Part shown: positions 7,494-15,951 of the stretch, piece by piece
How the letters are laid out: every line of letters begins with the position of its first letter
Position numbering within the stretch: position 1 is the stretch's first letter
Source of the DNA: DASYZQ01 sp035946175
GTDB taxonomy: Bacteria; Patescibacteriota; Saccharimonadia; Saccharimonadales; UBA4665
Reading direction: 5' to 3'
Assembly (NCBI GenBank): GCA_035946175.1
Contig: DASYZQ010000032.1
Span: 1-31,890, forward strand
DNA: 31,890 nucleotides
Notes under the pieces: model-generated
The model's input: only the letters and a program-made list of their open reading frames with translations
Told to the model about the DNA's origin: nothing
The model's database searches: none
Translations under genes and position numbers: made by a program

Positions 7494-8622
7494 TGTAGTC
7501 GTGGAGTTTCTTGGCGTCTTTGTGTTTACGAAGCTTGGCCAGAGCCTTGGCTTCGATTTGTCGGATACGCTCCCGAGTAACACTGAACTCCTGCCCGACC
7601 TCCTCCAGGGTGTGTTGCTTTCCGTCCTCAAGCCCGAAACGAAGTTTGAGGATCTTCTGTTCCCGCTCGGTAAGCGCGCCGAGCATGCCTTTGACCTGCT
7701 CCTTTAGTAGCTGGTTGGTAGCTGATTCCTCAGGAGATATGGTGTCTTCGTCCTCGATAAAATCAGCCAACACCGATTCCTCTTCATCATCACGTATCGA
7801 AGCATCGAGACTTGAAATATCTTGTTTAATTTTCATGATATGTTCAACTTTATCGACATCCAACTCCATGGCTGCAGCGATTTCCTCGTTGGTGGGCTCG
7901 CGGTTGAGCTCCTGAGTGAGCCGTCGCTGGGTGCGCAGCAACTTGTTGATCGTTTCAACCATATGCACCGGAATTCGGATAGTACGCGCCTGATCGGCAA
8001 TAGCCCGAGTAATTGCCTGGCGAATCCACCATGTAGCATACGTCGAGAACTTGAAACCCTTGTCAGGATCAAATTTCTCTACAGCTCGGAGTAGTCCGGT
8101 ATTACCTTCCTGGATGAGATCAAGCAGGTCCAATCCGCGACCGACATAGCGTTTGGCAATAGAAACCACCAGTCGCATATTGGCTTCGGCCATCTTATCC
8201 TTGGCGTCCTTATCTCCGGCCACGACCCGTTTGGCCAACGCGAGTTCCTCCTCGGCGGATAGCAGCGGAATCTTACCTATTTCACGCAGGTACAACCTGA
8301 CAGAATCGTCTGCAATATCATCGAGATACCGTTGATCTTCGGCAACAATTTCCTCTTCGCTCGTCTCATCAATCGCCCAATCGTCACTGAATGAAGTTCC
8401 GGTGGCAGCATCGCTGACAATTTCAACATTAGCCTCGGCGAGCTCGGTATAGAGGCTATCGAGCAGCTCGGCATTGTCTGGGGTGTCCGGAATAGCCGCC
8501 ATGATCTCTTGCTGTTCTAACCGGCCGGCTTGTTTACCTTTTTTGGCCAGTGCTTCCTTGGCCTGATTGAGATCGGCTGGCTTTTCCTGGTCGTCTGCTG
8601 GTTGTTTTTTATCTGTCGGCAT
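7486..8622 (-). CDS. rpoD: Primary RNA polymerase sigma factor
   Basis: Housekeeping sigma-70 factor of 378 residues. An acidic N-terminal part (1-100) is followed by region 1.2 (DSVRLYLREIGKIPLLS, 107-122), region 2 with NMRLVVSIAKRY and GFKFSTYATWWIRQAI (189-204), region 3, and region 4.2 with the helix-turn-helix (TLEEVGQEFSVTRERIRQIE). It has no large non-conserved insert. Its start overlaps the end of dnaG by 14 bp, so translation is probably coupled; GGGAGG lies 11 nt upstream. It should recognise the TATACT/TATAAT-type boxes described throughout this window. The 3' end overlaps the convergent kinase gene by 8 bp. Confidence 0.97.
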   Translation of the reverse strand: MPTDKKQPADDQEKPADLNQAKEALAKKGKQAGRLEQQEIMAAIPDTPDNAELLDSLYTELAEANVEIVSDAATGTSFSDDWAIDETSEEEIVAEDQRYLDDIADDSVRLYLREIGKIPLLSAEEELALAKRVVAGDKDAKDKMAEANMRLVVSIAKRYVGRGLDLLDLIQEGNTGLLRAVEKFDPDKGFKFSTYATWWIRQAITRAIADQARTIRIPVHMVETINKLLRTQRRLTQELNREPTNEEIAAAMELDVDKVEHIMKIKQDISSLDASIRDDEEESVLADFIEDEDTISPEESATNQLLKEQVKGMLGALTEREQKILKLRFGLEDGKQHTLEEVGQEFSVTRERIRQIEAKALAKLRKHKDAKKLHDYIK

Positions 8623-10375
8623 GATAGGACGCGCCTCCCGTAACGCGACTGAGTAGATTATCTATAGCTTGGGCTTTTTGTAGCAATGTCTGGGTCTGTG
8701 TACCGTCAGCGGTCCGAAGTGCTGCGACGATACGCTGTTTTTGCAATTTGGCATACTGCTCTAGCAGGCGAGCTTGCAGGCGAGCTGCTTCATAGCCCTG
8801 TTCGACTGGCTCGAGCTGCTGGTAGAGTTCCTCATATATGACTGTTAACATCTTATCATAATCGGTAGTTTGGCTCAATGGTAGCGTATCTGACCCGGCT
8901 GGGAGTGCTTGCATAGTGCTCAAGACTGACCGAGCCGCCGTAGTGTGCAGCATTGCTGGTTTTAGAGATACAAGGTATTCCCGCAGTCGTGGCTGTCCAC
9001 AAACCAGCGCCAGCAAGTGATTCTGCGTTTTTATATATTCCGTGATAGCCGGTTCAGAGATAACAGGCGTGACCTTAGAACGCTTCAGCTTGCGCTGTGG
9101 CTGCTTGTTCTGCCGCAGTTTGAACAGCAATGCTCCCGTGCTAACATCAAGCAGTTTGGCAACCTCGCGTATGTAGTGCTCCCGCTCCACTTCATCGGCC
9201 AGGTCACGAATCACCGGCAAGATAATGTCGCTGAACTGCCGCTTGCCGGCAGCACTGCTAATATCCATCTGCTTTTGGTAGTAATCCATCAGCCAATCAA
9301 GGGCGTAACGGGGTTTTTGGATGGCGTTTTGCCAAAGTTTCGGATCTTGCCCAATGAGCTCATCCGGGTCTTTACCGCTCGGAATAGTGATGACGCTCAA
9401 GCTGATACCGGCCTGGCTAGCGATTGGAATCGCCCGCTCGGTGGCCTGTTGACCGGCCCGGTCTTGATCAAAACTCAACCGGATATCCGCAGTGAAATGA
9501 CTCAGACTCTTTAAATGCTGCGCGGTCAGCGCCGTACCAGCTGTGGCCACTACCTGGGAGATACCGACGCCATGACTGGCGATCACATCAAGGTTCCCTT
9601 CAACTAGTACGGCATAGCCGTTTTTACGGATGGCTTCTTTGGCCAAGTGTAACCCAAAAACATGACGAGATTTATCATATAAGGGGGTTTGTGGTGTGTT
9701 AATGTACTTAGGGGCACTGGGGTCGTCATTTAGCAGCCGGGCTGTAAAGCCGATCACCCGACCCTGGGGGTCACAGAGCGGTATCATGATGCGACCCCGG
9801 AACATATCCTGCTGACCGCCACGGTAACTTTTGCTGGTAACCCCGGCTAAACGTAATTGCTGGTCAGTAAAGCCTTTACCTTTCAGAAAGTCAAGAAGCG
9901 CCCGACCAGTATTGGGCGCATAGCCAATTTGCCATTGCAAGACCACAGCTTTTGCAAAACCGCGTTTTTTAAGCACGTAGTGGAGCGCCTCCGGGTTTCG
10001 GCTAAACTGTACTTGGTAGAACTTGGCTGCCAGTTCCAGCAGTTCATAGAGCCGTTCTTTGTCTCTTGTAGATGAACCGGGGCGACTGCCCTGATACTGT
10101 GCAAGGTCAATACCGGCCTTACGAGCCAGTAGTTCAAGCGCCCCCTTAAAGTCCAGGCCCTCCGCCTCCATGACAAAACTGAACAGATCGCCGCCCTTTC
10201 CTGAACTGAAATCATGCCAGATTTGTTTTTCTGGACTTACTATGAAACTGGGCGTTCGTTCGTTAGTGAATGGGCTAAGGCCCTTCCAGTTACGGCCAGC
10301 ATGCTTGAGCTGGACGTACTCCCCGATGACGTCTTCGATTGCCAGACGGATCTTGATCTCTTCGACAGCATCCAT
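8609..10375 (-). CDS. dnaG: DNA primase lacking zinc ligands
   Basis: Makes RNA primers for replication. The 588-residue protein has the N-terminal CHC2-type domain, the RNA-polymerase core with TOPRIM motifs (VLVEGNLDVIA, LSFDQDRAGQQA), and a helical C-terminal helicase-binding region. The zinc-binding positions are replaced: compared with E. coli Cys40, His43, Cys61 and Cys64, this protein has Ser34, Thr37, Asp55 and Ser58 (SPFTNERTPSF and WHDFSSGKGG). The surrounding fold residues (TPSFIVSPEKQ) are kept, so this looks like loss of metal rather than of the domain. TACAAT at 10384-10389 places +1 two bases before the ATG. rpoD follows with an overlapping start, as in the classical macromolecular-synthesis operon but without rpsU. 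Confidence 0.95.
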   Translation of the reverse strand: MDAVEEIKIRLAIEDVIGEYVQLKHAGRNWKGLSPFTNERTPSFIVSPEKQIWHDFSSGKGGDLFSFVMEAEGLDFKGALELLARKAGIDLAQYQGSRPGSSTRDKERLYELLELAAKFYQVQFSRNPEALHYVLKKRGFAKAVVLQWQIGYAPNTGRALLDFLKGKGFTDQQLRLAGVTSKSYRGGQQDMFRGRIMIPLCDPQGRVIGFTARLLNDDPSAPKYINTPQTPLYDKSRHVFGLHLAKEAIRKNGYAVLVEGNLDVIASHGVGISQVVATAGTALTAQHLKSLSHFTADIRLSFDQDRAGQQATERAIPIASQAGISLSVITIPSGKDPDELIGQDPKLWQNAIQKPRYALDWLMDYYQKQMDISSAAGKRQFSDIILPVIRDLADEVEREHYIREVAKLLDVSTGALLFKLRQNKQPQRKLKRSKVTPVISEPAITEYIKTQNHLLALVCGQPRLREYLVSLKPAMLHTTAARSVLSTMQALPAGSDTLPLSQTTDYDKMLTVIYEELYQQLEPVEQGYEAARLQARLLEQYAKLQKQRIVAALRTADGTQTQTLLQKAQAIDNLLSRVTGGASYHADR

Positions 10376-10376
10376 T

Positions 10377-10389
10377 AATCTTCATTGTA
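10377..10389 (-). promoter_or_regulatory. -10 box of dnaG-rpoD, near-leaderless
   Basis: TACAAT on the minus strand (10389 to 10384) gives +1 at 10377, two bases before the dnaG ATG. The rest of the 10390-10656 gap shows no gene or RNA that I can recognise. Confidence 0.45.
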
Positions 10390-10656
10390 CGTCATATTAC
10401 CCCTGTAGCCCAGATCTCGCTCAATACTGCCGAGTGCGTAGGGTTCAGCTACTATTAGGCAGCGACGCAGATGCGGCCATGTCGGTTCCAACGCAAGTCG
10501 CTAGTCGGACATTATTACAGCCCCGTTGTGACTACTCCAAGAGATAGTACATCAAGCCCTACCCCGGCCGTCATAACTAGTAAATGATGCTGACGATATC
10601 TATCTCATGGTCGTAGGCATAGAAACATAAGCATGACTTATGATTAAATACCTTCT

Positions 10657-11298
10657 ATGCAGCCCGATCAAACTCAACCTCCTGCAGGGCATAACCCGTA
10701 TGACTTTATTATGAACTCCGGAAAACCGGTCAAGCATCCCCTTGGTACTCGGCTACCAGCCATAGGTGGCAGCTCCTTCGGTAAACAGCTCGCGGTTTTA
10801 ATTGGCGGCGTGGTGGTTCTCATGGGCATAATCGGGGGTACAATCAGTCTATTCGGTAATAAGGGGATCACGCCACAGCTTATTTCTCTGGCGGCTACTC
10901 AGAATGAAATTATTCATATAGCGACAAAGGGGAGCGGCATGGTCACGAATCAGGGTAACCAGGCGTTAGCGATTGATGTTGAACTCACCGTCCAAACACA
11001 GCAGAAGCAACTGCTTGCCTACCTCTCAAAACTTGGTACGACTGTCAGCAGTAAGCAACTCACCTTGCAAGAGAGCACTCAAATCGATAGTGAGCTCACT
11101 GGGGCACAAAATAACAGTACTCAGGATATGGTCTTTGCCCAGATCATCCAGCAGCAGCTGCAATCCTACGCCGATACTGTCAAACAATTGTTCTATCGAA
11201 CATCTAATGCAGACTCTCAACATATGCTAGCAGTCGACTACCAACAGACTGAACTGCTACTCAAGCAAATACCTCCGACAGCATCACTACAGGGATGA
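10657..11298 (+). CDS. Single-pass membrane protein of unknown function
   Basis: A 213-residue protein. Residues 1-43 are polar and rich in Pro and Gly, residues 44-66 form one hydrophobic helix (LAVLIGGVVVLMGIIGG), and the remainder is a Gln/Thr/Leu-rich helical domain probably outside the cell. No family is recognised. TAAATA sits exactly six bases before the ATG, and TATGAT (10639-10644) would give a 6-nt leader; either way no Shine-Dalgarno is visible. The 3' end overlaps the convergent YjbR gene by 12 bp. Confidence 0.75.
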   Translation: MQPDQTQPPAGHNPYDFIMNSGKPVKHPLGTRLPAIGGSSFGKQLAVLIGGVVVLMGIIGGTISLFGNKGITPQLISLAATQNEIIHIATKGSGMVTNQGNQALAIDVELTVQTQQKQLLAYLSKLGTTVSSKQLTLQESTQIDSELTGAQNNSTQDMVFAQIIQQQLQSYADTVKQLFYRTSNADSQHMLAVDYQQTELLLKQIPPTASLQG

Positions 11299-11616
11299 AC
11301 GGCCTACCAAATCGTAAGAGTGACGTATAAGATCTTGCACTTCTTGCCAGCTAAGTTGCCCAGTTAGCAGCAACGTGTTCCAGTGTTTCTTGTTCAGATG
11401 GTAACCCGGTAGGACGCTTTCATAGCGTTCGCGTAGTGTAGCGGCAAGCTGCGGATCACACTTGAGGCTCAGTCTGATGGGGTTGCTGCCTTCAGTAACC
11501 AGAGCGAACATTTTTTCTCCTACTTTATATACGGCGACACCTTCGCCAAAAGGATACTCGAGACGAGCATCGGGTAGGCTTAGTAAATACTTCTCAACTT
11601 CTAGATGTGTGGGCAT
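11287..11616 (-). CDS. MmcQ/YjbR-family protein
   Basis: A 109-residue protein matching the YjbR/MmcQ fold family (double-wing, CyaY-like): 'LLSLPDARLEYPFGEGVAVYK', 'KMFALV', 'LSLKCDPQLAATLRE', 'PGYHLNKKHWNT' and a final 'LIRHSYDLV'. Members are proposed DNA-binding proteins but the function is not established. ATG at 11616 is chosen over the upstream in-frame start at 11676 because the family begins here and because TATAAA (11624-11629) predicts transcription from 11617. Confidence 0.9.
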   Translation of the reverse strand: MPTHLEVEKYLLSLPDARLEYPFGEGVAVYKVGEKMFALVTEGSNPIRLSLKCDPQLAATLRERYESVLPGYHLNKKHWNTLLLTGQLSWQEVQDLIRHSYDLVGRSSL

Positions 11617-11629
11617 AACCTGATTTATA
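11617..11629 (-). promoter_or_regulatory. -10 box of the YjbR gene, near-leaderless
   Basis: TATAAA on the minus strand (11629 to 11624) gives +1 at 11617, one base before the ATG. Confidence 0.45.
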
Positions 11630-11766
11630 GCGTAGCACACCCCTGATCCAGCATACAGGCGAAGTGCAGTGTTCAATATGTCGTGTCACAGTACGGGGGG
11701 CTTACGCTTATACGCTTTTTTAGCTACAATAGATTTAATGGTTAACGATTCGAAGGGGGTTCTAAG

Positions 11767-12279
11767 ATGAAAAAAAACAAGGCAATAATAATTGTCATTG
11801 TGTTCGTTTTATTGGCTGTGGGGGGCTATGCCCTGCTGCATGCGTCCAAAAAAAATACGGTCACTTCAACGCAAACAGGGGCTGTCAATAATACTGTGCT
11901 CGTCACCAAAACAAGTGCCAGTCTAGGCCAATATCTCGCCACTCCCGGGGGACAGGCCTTATACACCTCCGGCGGTGATAGCCAAGGGGTCAGCAACTGC
12001 AGCGGTACTTGCCTAGCGAGCTGGCCTGCCTATCAGGATAAGGGAGTTACTACTGGTCTGCCGACAGGGGTAGGAACTATCCAGCGTAAGGACAACGGGC
12101 AGATACAGTACACTTACAACGGATTGCCCCTCTACACGTTTACTGGTGACAGTGATGGTCAAGTGACCGGAAACGGTGTGTCCAACTTCAGCGTTGTCAA
12201 ACCGATAGCTGCCAATTCAAACTCAACCTCCTCTTCCTCTAGTCAACCTGCGGCGAATGGTAGTTCAAGTAGTTGGTAA
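11767..12279 (+). CDS. Exported COG4315-type repeat protein
   Basis: A 170-residue protein with an N-terminal basic stretch and hydrophobic segment (KAIIIVIVFVLLAVGGYALL), then two halves of the secreted-repeat domain known from lipoprotein_15/COG4315 proteins: 'GQALYTSGGDSQGVSNCSG' with 'TCLASWPAY', and 'YNGLPLYTFTGDSDGQ'. The two cysteines (CSGTC) are conserved in the family and may form a disulfide. The C-terminus is a Ser/Asn-rich tail. There is no lipobox Cys after the hydrophobic segment, so it is membrane-anchored or cleaved. The function of the family is unknown. AGGGGG lies 7 nt before the ATG, and a TACAAT box lies upstream. The DoxX-like gene follows after 15 bp. Confidence 0.88.
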   Translation: MKKNKAIIIVIVFVLLAVGGYALLHASKKNTVTSTQTGAVNNTVLVTKTSASLGQYLATPGGQALYTSGGDSQGVSNCSGTCLASWPAYQDKGVTTGLPTGVGTIQRKDNGQIQYTYNGLPLYTFTGDSDGQVTGNGVSNFSVVKPIAANSNSTSSSSSQPAANGSSSSW

Positions 12280-12294
12280 AAGTAAGCATAGGCT

Positions 12295-12654
12295 ATGAGT
12301 AAACATATACAAAATGTATCGATCGTAACATGGCTACTGCGCATTGGTTTAGCCTTCGTATTCCTCTACGCATGCGTATCGTCACTTGAGCATCCGCTTG
12401 AGTGGGTCGGTTTCCTACCGAGCTTCCTGACTAAGGTGATGGCTGCCACTACTACGCTAAAGATTTTTGCAGGGTATGAATTACTACTTGGTATATGGGT
12501 ACTCAGCGGCAAATTCCTGCGTTACAGCTCAGTGGTCTGCGCCCTGACCTTGGCTGGCATTGTTATCTTGAATTTTGGCCAGCTTATTACAACATTTCGG
12601 GACGTGGGATTGGTTTTTATGGCCCTGGCGTTGTACGCCATCGACAGAGCATAA
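12295..12654 (+). CDS. DoxX-like integral membrane protein
   Basis: A 119-residue protein with four predicted membrane helices and the DoxX-type opening (WLLRIGLAFVFLYACVSSL), followed by 'FAGYELLLGIWVLSGKFLRYSS'. DoxX-family proteins are small four-helix membrane proteins linked to redox or quinone-related functions in some bacteria; the role here is not known. It is probably co-transcribed with the exported repeat protein 15 bp upstream, suggesting a shared envelope role. Confidence 0.75.
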   Translation: MSKHIQNVSIVTWLLRIGLAFVFLYACVSSLEHPLEWVGFLPSFLTKVMAATTTLKIFAGYELLLGIWVLSGKFLRYSSVVCALTLAGIVILNFGQLITTFRDVGLVFMALALYAIDRA

Positions 12655-12766
12655 GCCGGATACACCGTAAAGGCATGCGGCAAAGTCGGTCTTCTGGCAA
12701 AGCACATGGGTACGTCACTGTCCTTAACGCAATTTATGGCCCCAGCCGAGAAGGCCACTTAGGCAC

Positions 12767-13330
12767 CTACTGGTGGGGCTCCCTATTTTTTGGATTTTGC
12801 AGCCATGTCATATAGTACTGCCATTCGGCAATCGATTCCTGGATGTCATCAAAAGCTCGGTGAGCCTCTTTTTTCTCAAAGATAACACCGTAGCGTCCCT
12901 GCATATATACTTTTAGTGAGCTGACATCTAGCATGCGATAGTGTAGCAATTTTTCAACGTCCGGCCACCAATGCTTTATAAAACTGCGGTCACTGTGGAT
13001 AGAGTTACCTGCGAGGATGGCTGGTTCGCCGGCAAAATGATGGGAAATGAGCGTGGCCAGTTCGGTTTGCACATCGGCCTGAGGCTTACCTTCAGACCGC
13101 AGTCGTTCAATCAGCCCACTGCTCGTATGCTGCTGCTTGGACCAGGCATTGGCGCGTTCCAGCACGGCGTCAGAATGCCGGATAGTACGCTCATATTGAG
13201 TCAACGACCGAAAGGAAAAATCAGTTATAACCGCTGCGATCTCTAAGATAACATCCCTACTAGGATCAAGCCCGGTCATTTCTAGATCTATCCAGAGCAG
13301 TTTGGTAGGTATAGCGAACTTGGGACTCAC
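12767..13330 (-). CDS. orn: Oligoribonuclease
   Basis: DEDDh 3'-5' exoribonuclease that degrades RNA fragments of two to five nucleotides. The 187-residue protein has WIDLEMTGLDP (Asp15, Glu17), AGNSIHSDRSF, and HRAFDDIQESI with the catalytic His and Asp. The start is a GTG at 13330 whose bases overlap the msrB stop (GTGA), so translation is probably coupled to msrB. Length is typical. Confidence 0.96.
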   Translation of the reverse strand: MSPKFAIPTKLLWIDLEMTGLDPSRDVILEIAAVITDFSFRSLTQYERTIRHSDAVLERANAWSKQQHTSSGLIERLRSEGKPQADVQTELATLISHHFAGEPAILAGNSIHSDRSFIKHWWPDVEKLLHYRMLDVSSLKVYMQGRYGVIFEKKEAHRAFDDIQESIAEWQYYMTWLQNPKNREPHQ

Positions 13331-13725
13331 GATTTTTTACTCTTTTCAAATGTCATAGCGACTGAGTTAATGCAGTAGTCCTTGCCGGTTGGTTGGTTGG
13401 GGTCATCGAAAAGATGCCCCAAATGACTGCCACAACGTGCACAGCTTACCTCAATGCGGTGCATGTCGTGTGAGTTGTCCTCTGCAAGCTTGACTGCCCC
13501 TGGCACTGCATCGTTGAAACTTGGCCAACCGCTTCCACTATCATATTTGGTAGTTGAGACAAAGATGATAGCCCCGCAAGCAGCGCAGCGGTATTGCCCC
13601 TTATCTTGGTTGTACAGCAGCTTGCCACTAAAAGGGGGCTCGGTACCGGCCCGGCGAAGCACTTCATACTGCTCAGAGCTCAGTGTATCCTTATATCTAT
13701 CATCCTGGCTATTAGCGACTGGCAT
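13327..13725 (-). CDS. msrB: Peptide methionine-R-sulfoxide reductase
   Basis: Reduces methionine-R-sulfoxide in oxidised proteins. The 132-residue protein has both zinc-binding CxxC pairs (Cys47/Cys50 and Cys95/Cys98), the substrate motif 'YDSGSGWPSF', and the catalytic Cys118 in GKDYCINS. It lies 10 bp after mscL and overlaps orn by 4 bp, forming an mscL-msrB-orn operon. An AAAAGAG stretch just upstream serves as the ribosome site. Confidence 0.97.
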   Translation of the reverse strand: MPVANSQDDRYKDTLSSEQYEVLRRAGTEPPFSGKLLYNQDKGQYRCAACGAIIFVSTTKYDSGSGWPSFNDAVPGAVKLAEDNSHDMHRIEVSCARCGSHLGHLFDDPNQPTGKDYCINSVAMTFEKSKKS

Positions 13726-13735
13726 GGCGGCTCTT

Positions 13736-14203
13736 TTAGGCCTTCTTTTTCAGCTTATCCAGGCGCAGCGCTCGAAATGTGTAGTACACCAACATAGCAA
13801 TAACCGTAAATGAAATAAGTGTTGAGACAAAGGCCCCCCAAGTAAACACCACCGTCTTACCATTGGCGTGAAGCCTAAAGTCTTGCGAGGCCAGTCCACC
13901 AACACCAGGCAGAATGAGCCCTAGGGTCGGATTCAAGAAGCTGCTTACAAACTGGTCAACAACTGTTTTGATTTGTGTGCCGAGTACTAAACCGACGGCC
14001 ACACCGACGACACTCTGCTCGCGCAAAAAGTCCACGAAACCGTTAACTTGCCTACTGAATAACTCATTCATAAAATCTGTGGAAGCTCCAGTATCAAGAT
14101 GCCTCATCCGAGCACGCATTTCGCGTTTCAGCTGAGCCTGTGACTTAGTAGCAAGTGCCTCGTGTGATTCAGCTTCATCCTTTTTCGTTGTATCGCTCGT
14201 CAT
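13736..14203 (-). CDS. mscL: Large-conductance mechanosensitive channel
   Basis: Osmotic safety valve. Residues 53-100 match MscL helix 1 and its loop (FVDFLREQSVVGVAVGLVLG, then FLNPTLGLILPG), and residues 117-145 form the second membrane helix with a basic end (RLDKLKKKA). A polar N-terminal extension of about 50 residues precedes the channel domain and is absent from E. coli MscL. A strong Shine-Dalgarno (AAGGAG) sits just before the ATG, and TACAAT at 14231-14236 gives a leader of about 21 nt. It heads an operon with msrB and orn. Confidence 0.9.
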   Translation of the reverse strand: MTSDTTKKDEAESHEALATKSQAQLKREMRARMRHLDTGASTDFMNELFSRQVNGFVDFLREQSVVGVAVGLVLGTQIKTVVDQFVSSFLNPTLGLILPGVGGLASQDFRLHANGKTVVFTWGAFVSTLISFTVIAMLVYYTFRALRLDKLKKKA

Positions 14204-14248
14204 TTGCTCCTTAACTCCTTACTGGTACTCATTGTACACCAGCCGGTA

Positions 14249-15931
14249 TCACAGTCTGCCGGGCGCGGCAATGCCAAGGACCATGAGACCCTTCTCAAGC
14301 ACTGTGGCATACCGTTCTACTAGACAAAGCCGCAATGTCTGCCGCTCACTGCCAATAACCTGGTTGTGCTCGTAAAAGTGGTTGAAAAGCTGTGCCAGCT
14401 CGTAGAGGTAGGTACAGATATAGTGCGGCAAGAGTTCGTCGACCGCTTGCTCTACGACGTCAGGATACTGGACGATCTTTGATAACAAACGACGCTCTTC
14501 GGGCTCGAGCACAGCCTGTCGAGGCCCTCCTGACTTGGGCGTTGTCTTTTGGGACTTTTGCATAATGCTTCGGGCTCGAGCGTGGGCATATTGAAGATAG
14601 GGGCCACTGTTCCCATTTAAACTTACTGACGAAACCGGGTCATAAATAATGTCCGCGCCGATACGTTGCTTCAGAAAAGCATATTTGACAGCAGCGAGAG
14701 TGGTACCAGGATTATCTATGCCAGTTGTCGCCCTATTTGCAGCAGCAGCAGCATCGAGTACGGCAGTAGCTAGCAAGCCGTTGCCAAGCCGAGAACTCAT
14801 TTTGACGCCACCGGTCAGTTTGACTATGCCGTGAGTGATGTGTGTCGTAGCCTGTGCTAAATTCGGGGCAAATTGTTCGACACTCTTTAGTACCACTTTC
14901 ATATACTCGACGATGTCGTTTGCCGTAATCACGATTGATTGATCAAAATGGTAATCGCGCCACTTAGCCATGATCAAACCGACATCTTTGGTCTCATAGG
15001 TGGGCAGACCGTTCGAGTTAATAAAGACTCTGGTATGCAACCCGTACGGCTCGCCCTTAAAGATAATGGCTCCGTCGCTCTGTGCATACACACCGCGTTG
15101 CAGTTGCTCACGGACGGTCTGTACGCCGAGTGGAGCCGTTTCGCTTTCTGGATAGTATTTGTCAAAGTGGCTGCCGATACGATTATAAAAATCAGCAAAG
15201 TAGTCATAGCTCCACTGTCGGCACTGCCAATAGATCCGGGCAAGCGGCGATTGGTGATCATCATCCTCATGGAGTTTATATATTCGATGGTTGATTGACA
15301 CTATGGCCGCCTTTGCTGGATCTCCAGCTTCATAGGCGCTATTACCCTCAACATAGCGGCTACTGAGCCATGCTGATCGCTGGTTGATTGACACTGTAGA
15401 AAGTCTTTCGGGGTGTTCCCCGCCCAGCTCCTGAATAATGCCATACATTGTCTTGGCGACATGCAGACCAACATCCCCACCAAAATTCACCCGGTATACC
15501 TGGGCGCCAGCCAATTCAAATAAATTGGCAATGGCGTCACCGACCACGCTTGTATAGAGATGACCAGCATGGAGAATCTTAAAAGGGTTTGGGTCAGAAT
15601 ATTCGACAACAATCTGCTGATCTATAAATCGTTTTTCTGGCACCGCCTCGGCCAACGTGAAGAGCGTTTTGTCGCTCAGTTTAAAGTTTATAAATCCGGG
15701 CTTTACAACCGTGACATGCTCGATAATCCCCTTGAGATCTTTCTGCAAGCTAGCACTGAGACGATCTGCGATAGTTTGGGGCGATTGACCAAGTTGCTTG
15801 ACGAGCCTAAGCGCAATATTAGTCGTATAATCACCAAAGTGCTCGTCAGGACGAGATAGCTGGGGATCGACATCGGTTAGCCCAAATAACTCATGAATGG
15901 CGCTACGTAGCGCTTCATCAATGACTCTCAT
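14249..15931 (-). CDS. argS: Arginyl-tRNA synthetase
   Basis: Class I synthetase of 560 residues. An N-terminal tRNA-binding domain is followed by the signature SDPNPFKILHAGHL with HAGH at 121-124 as the HIGH motif, VKMSSRLGN as the KMSKS-like loop, and an all-helical DALR anticodon domain at the C-terminus (YLYELAQLFNHFYEHNQV). An extended -10 box (TGTTATACT) leaves only 3 nt before the ATG. mscL follows 45 bp later with its own promoter-like box. Confidence 0.97.
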   Translation of the reverse strand: MRVIDEALRSAIHELFGLTDVDPQLSRPDEHFGDYTTNIALRLVKQLGQSPQTIADRLSASLQKDLKGIIEHVTVVKPGFINFKLSDKTLFTLAEAVPEKRFIDQQIVVEYSDPNPFKILHAGHLYTSVVGDAIANLFELAGAQVYRVNFGGDVGLHVAKTMYGIIQELGGEHPERLSTVSINQRSAWLSSRYVEGNSAYEAGDPAKAAIVSINHRIYKLHEDDDHQSPLARIYWQCRQWSYDYFADFYNRIGSHFDKYYPESETAPLGVQTVREQLQRGVYAQSDGAIIFKGEPYGLHTRVFINSNGLPTYETKDVGLIMAKWRDYHFDQSIVITANDIVEYMKVVLKSVEQFAPNLAQATTHITHGIVKLTGGVKMSSRLGNGLLATAVLDAAAAANRATTGIDNPGTTLAAVKYAFLKQRIGADIIYDPVSSVSLNGNSGPYLQYAHARARSIMQKSQKTTPKSGGPRQAVLEPEERRLLSKIVQYPDVVEQAVDELLPHYICTYLYELAQLFNHFYEHNQVIGSERQTLRLCLVERYATVLEKGLMVLGIAAPGRL

Positions 15932-15933
15932 AT

Positions 15934-15949
15934 CTGCTTTAGTATAACA
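15934..15949 (-). promoter_or_regulatory. Extended -10 promoter of argS, near-leaderless
   Basis: TGTTATACT on the minus strand (15949 to 15941) with +1 predicted at 15934, three bases before the ATG. The same nine-base box occurs before parA and at 31716. Confidence 0.55.
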
Positions 15950-15951
15950 GA

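Noticed and set aside
9017..9514. A 165-codon plus-strand open frame
   Set aside because: It is antisense to the well-supported dnaG gene and has no recognisable features.
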